From NCBI GenBank assembly GCA_037957365.1, contig JARHVA010004251.1:1225001-1289000 (forward strand): a stretch of DNA of 64,000 bases, in the 5' to 3' direction. The stretch is from Torreya grandis. Its lineage: Eukaryota; Streptophyta; Pinopsida; Cupressales; Taxaceae. Positions 61,399 to 64,000 of the stretch are shown in pieces (position 1 is the stretch's first letter; each line of letters begins with the position of its first letter). A program made the position numbers and the translations under genes. The notes under the pieces were generated by a model that was not told where the DNA came from, did no database searches, and worked only from the letters and a program-made list of their open reading frames with translations.

Positions 61399-61711
61399 AG
61401 AATCGAGATACAAATATTATGATTAATTAAATGCACCGAATCTAGAGTCAAAACTATACAAAATAAAAGTCCTTGCCCACATTATAATCAGACGATTGTC
61501 TGCAGGTGCAACGAAGCTTCTGCGTTTCTGCTAATACTAAACTGACTCAAATATTAGGGGCACGAATGGTGTAGATTTATTCCAAGTTAGATCAATTATT
61601 TGAGCCAATTCTCTGCTCAACGCAGCTTCCACCTAAGTACCAATTTTTTGTAGATATTTGGGATGGCTGTGTTGTGTCAATGATGAATGCAGGAGGAGAA
61701 AAGGGCATACG

Positions 61712-63172
61712 ATGGCATTCTCAGATCTATACGATTGGATTTCTCATCTTCCACACCCTTCTCAATGGCGCCGCTCTGTGCAATCCGTCAGGCTCTTCAA
61801 AATGGTTGAATTCATGGCCGAAAGGAAAGGAGAAGGCCGTGTCTGCTTCTTCATTGATGTAACTTCATGGCGAACAATTCCTTTGGGAGAGTTTACCTGC
61901 GAATCAATGGAGGTAACAATGACCTGTCTTTTCTCTGTTTTCATCAAATCTATTTCCCATATACTTCAAAACATTAAGGAATTGGGAAAATCAATGGAGC
62001 TTCAGCTGCCTACGGCGGATCTGGCGCCATCTTCTATCGACCTCCCCATCATACAATCAGCCAATTGTCCCTTGATTTTCAACTCTGCATTTCTGTGTGT
62101 TTGTCTCTTAGTCATGTCTCCACTTACGGACAGACTGTACCCACAAATCACCCAAGAATTCACACAGTTAACATCCCCAGAATTTCTTTCAGCAATAGGC
62201 ACCCATTTGGAAGCCCCGCTGATGCGCTTCTTGGGGGCCTATTTTTCAGCCTCATTCACCTCCTCCTTGCAGGAGGAGCCATTCCATTCTTCATATGCTC
62301 GCAAAGCCTGCGATCTCTGGAAGTTGGGAATTTATTCTCCTATAGTCTGCATGAAAACAGCAAAATCACATCACAAGCTCTGCAAACTTCCTCAGACCAC
62401 CGGCAAGCTTGGAGATGCACTGAGATATCAGCAGTTGGAAACCATCATTCAGCTCAGCCATACCATACACCTCAAACCACAAGAACACTACGTTAAACTT
62501 GATGTGGGTATTGATAATCTGAGGTGTGATGTATACCCATTTGATATTCTTCAGGCCTCTTCCTGTTCAGAGGTGATTGCAACAGAGAGATACTTCCCAT
62601 CTCGGATCTCATTGTCTGTAACCCCTCAACACCAGCCAGGGGATGATTTAATTTTATCTGTGGGTCAATCCTCACCAAACCCCACTGTCCATAATGCTAC
62701 CAAAAGTGGTTTAGAGTTATCATTCCAATCCCCCAAGCAGGTGGGTGTGAAGGCCTTGCTTGAAACAGAGACCTCCTTTGATATGAAATACTGGAAATTT
62801 GAGCAGTCTGCACAAGGAGTAAGTGGAATCTTCACATGGGTTTTGTATGACCCAGTGAATAAAACAGAAGTAACATCTTCCAAACCCCCAAAGTTTAGCT
62901 TCCTGGACACAAATCCATGGTACAAAGACAGATACCGCAAGCCTTGCAGTCCTTTCAACAACGAGGGAGGAGTGGTGTTTTCCAATGACAGGTATGGGAA
63001 AAAGTTTACATGGAGGTTAAACAGAAAAAACAAAGACAAGGAATTGAAATTGAAGATTGAAGGAACCATCTGGTTGACTTACTGGCCTAATGTTTATAAT
63101 ACATCTTTCTATGAGACTAGATCACATGAATTTTGTGAACACATTGAACTTCCATTAGCCAAATCCAAATAA
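61712..63172 (+). CDS. conserved plant protein of unknown function, single exon
   Basis: The open frame runs 61658-63172 (504 codons). The ATG at 61712 is preferred because MAFSDLYDWISHLPHP looks like a natural N-terminus, whereas the 18 residues before it are Cys/Arg-rich and unlike a protein start; this gives 486 residues. Base composition and a long unbroken frame contrast sharply with the flanks. No signal peptide; a hydrophobic patch near residues 120-140 could be buried or membrane-associated. The C-terminal half carries the most family-like text: ERYFPSRISLSVTP (about 292-305), KYWKFEQSAQGVSG, WYKDRYRKPCSPF (from 403), GGVVFSNDRYGKKFTWR and IWLTYWPNVY (from about 453). From memory, uncharacterised land-plant proteins share such a C-terminus; this was not checked. 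Function unknown. The protein is likely intact and expressed. Confidence 0.85.
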   Translation: MAFSDLYDWISHLPHPSQWRRSVQSVRLFKMVEFMAERKGEGRVCFFIDVTSWRTIPLGEFTCESMEVTMTCLFSVFIKSISHILQNIKELGKSMELQLPTADLAPSSIDLPIIQSANCPLIFNSAFLCVCLLVMSPLTDRLYPQITQEFTQLTSPEFLSAIGTHLEAPLMRFLGAYFSASFTSSLQEEPFHSSYARKACDLWKLGIYSPIVCMKTAKSHHKLCKLPQTTGKLGDALRYQQLETIIQLSHTIHLKPQEHYVKLDVGIDNLRCDVYPFDILQASSCSEVIATERYFPSRISLSVTPQHQPGDDLILSVGQSSPNPTVHNATKSGLELSFQSPKQVGVKALLETETSFDMKYWKFEQSAQGVSGIFTWVLYDPVNKTEVTSSKPPKFSFLDTNPWYKDRYRKPCSPFNNEGGVVFSNDRYGKKFTWRLNRKNKDKELKLKIEGTIWLTYWPNVYNTSFYETRSHEFCEHIELPLAKSK

Positions 63173-64000
63173 TTACAGATAAAGTGAGCTCTTGCCCACA
63201 TCCCCTGAATGTTTAGGCAGGCTCATTGGGTTTTGCTCATTATTTTTGGATAATCCTTTGCTTGTGTAATATTTTAGTATGTTCATTGCAGTTATAAAAA
63301 CTGCATTTCAAAATGTATATATTTACTTGGGATGTCTTCTGTGCACTGTAATTTAAACTTGTACCGAACATTGTAAAGTGGGACCGCTAAGAATCATTTC
63401 CTTTTGGTTTGTTTTGCACTATTCCTGGAGCCTTGAAGAGATTTGAGGGGAAGAATTATTCCATAGTTTTAGGTTTATGTCTATTTTTATAATATTTGTA
63501 ATACATTTTGCTGTAGATTTTTTTTTTATAAAAATATTAGTCATATTCATAATAAGAACAAGGGTGTTGAGGGCCAAGTCACTCTGCAGTAATTGTTTTG
63601 TTTAGAGAAATAGTTATATTTATAGTATTTTGATATAATGAAAATTGTAAGAAAGGAAATGCAAATTTATATCTGCAAACAGTCAGAGCAGCTAAGTATC
63701 AGCTCCAGACAAGTGGTCATGGTCAAACCCAATATTTGGGCTCACCGCCATAGAAATTGTTACATTTGAATTGTTTAAAAAAAAAAAAACATTGCATGAT
63801 TGACTTTGGCAGCTCCCATTACCATCTTTTCAATTTTGAAAGTACTTTTCAATGATAAATTTGGATAAATTTGGATGCCTTAAATGACAAAATTTTAACA
63901 TATACATGTTTGCATACTTTATGTTTGTGGGATTTATTTATTTTAAATCGAGTACAAAAACACACAAATGTATTAAAAATAAAGACAAAAGTATATGAAA
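63173..64000. other. 3' flank of the gene
   Basis: T-rich DNA containing several TGTAAT/TTGTAATA-like words (about 63265, 63347, 63498) that could serve as plant far-upstream or near polyadenylation elements. There is no exact AATAAA in the first 300 bases. A poly-A run lies at about 63777-63790. No further coding signal. Confidence 0.45.

Noticed and set aside
61658..61711. First in-frame ATG at 61658 as gene start
   Set aside because: The 18 added residues (two adjacent Cys, several Arg, Lys) look like leader translation; MAFSDLYDW at 61712 is a more natural start, though both remain possible.
62065..63069. Other frames overlapping the 61712 gene
   Set aside because: Shorter, in other frames or antisense, and without the conserved text of the main frame.

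Overview
This looks like plant nuclear DNA from a large, repeat-bloated genome. It is very AT-rich, with old LTR retrotransposons nested in one another, many microsatellites, and one convincing protein gene, near the right end. The size and decay of the repeats and the long intergenic distance would suit a gymnosperm (for example a conifer), but that is an inference; only 'seed plant' is reasonably supported.

Layout. 1-3339: decayed retroelement DNA with a Gag zinc-knuckle remnant. 3345-15236: a complete non-autonomous LTR element of LARD type, with 4.75 kb LTRs, only 2.4 kb between them, a 5-bp target duplication (ACTAT), a tRNA-iMet primer site, a polypurine tract and a vestige of the pol C-terminus. 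15242-22861: more decayed DNA with a second Gag remnant carrying two knuckles, a degenerate 91-bp tandem repeat, a decayed plant-mobile-domain gene and a degenerate 50-bp tandem repeat. 22862-29469: a full-length but dead Ty3/gypsy element on the minus strand (target duplication TTTAT; gag, protease, RT, integrase and a chromodomain-like tail all legible). 29475-33907: a primer-site/polypurine-tract fragment, a 280-bp tandem repeat and unassigned DNA. 33913-45391: an old minus-strand LTR element (target duplication GAAGA) with no recognisable pol. It is split by a young, internally deleted Ty1/copia element at 39349-43605 (target duplication TTATT) whose LTRs differ by about 1%. 46384-60455: three head-to-tail copies of a 4.6-4.8 kb unit carrying a SINE-like head and a truncated RNase H domain; only the last copy keeps the start of that domain. 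61712-63172: an intact single-exon gene for a protein of about 486 residues, behind a plausible TATA box.

Insertion history can be read from LTR divergence, counted by hand over short stretches: about 15% and 13% for the two oldest dated elements, about 8% for the LARD, and about 1% for the copia element, which sits inside one of the oldest. Every retroelement gene here is broken, so any transposition would have to be driven in trans. The most unusual signal is a cluster of near-perfect ACCGACGTCGGT palindromes, which are inverted pairs of the drought/cold element RCCGAC. The cluster lies in the U3 of the young copia LTRs upstream of a TATA box, and a second cluster lies inside the element.
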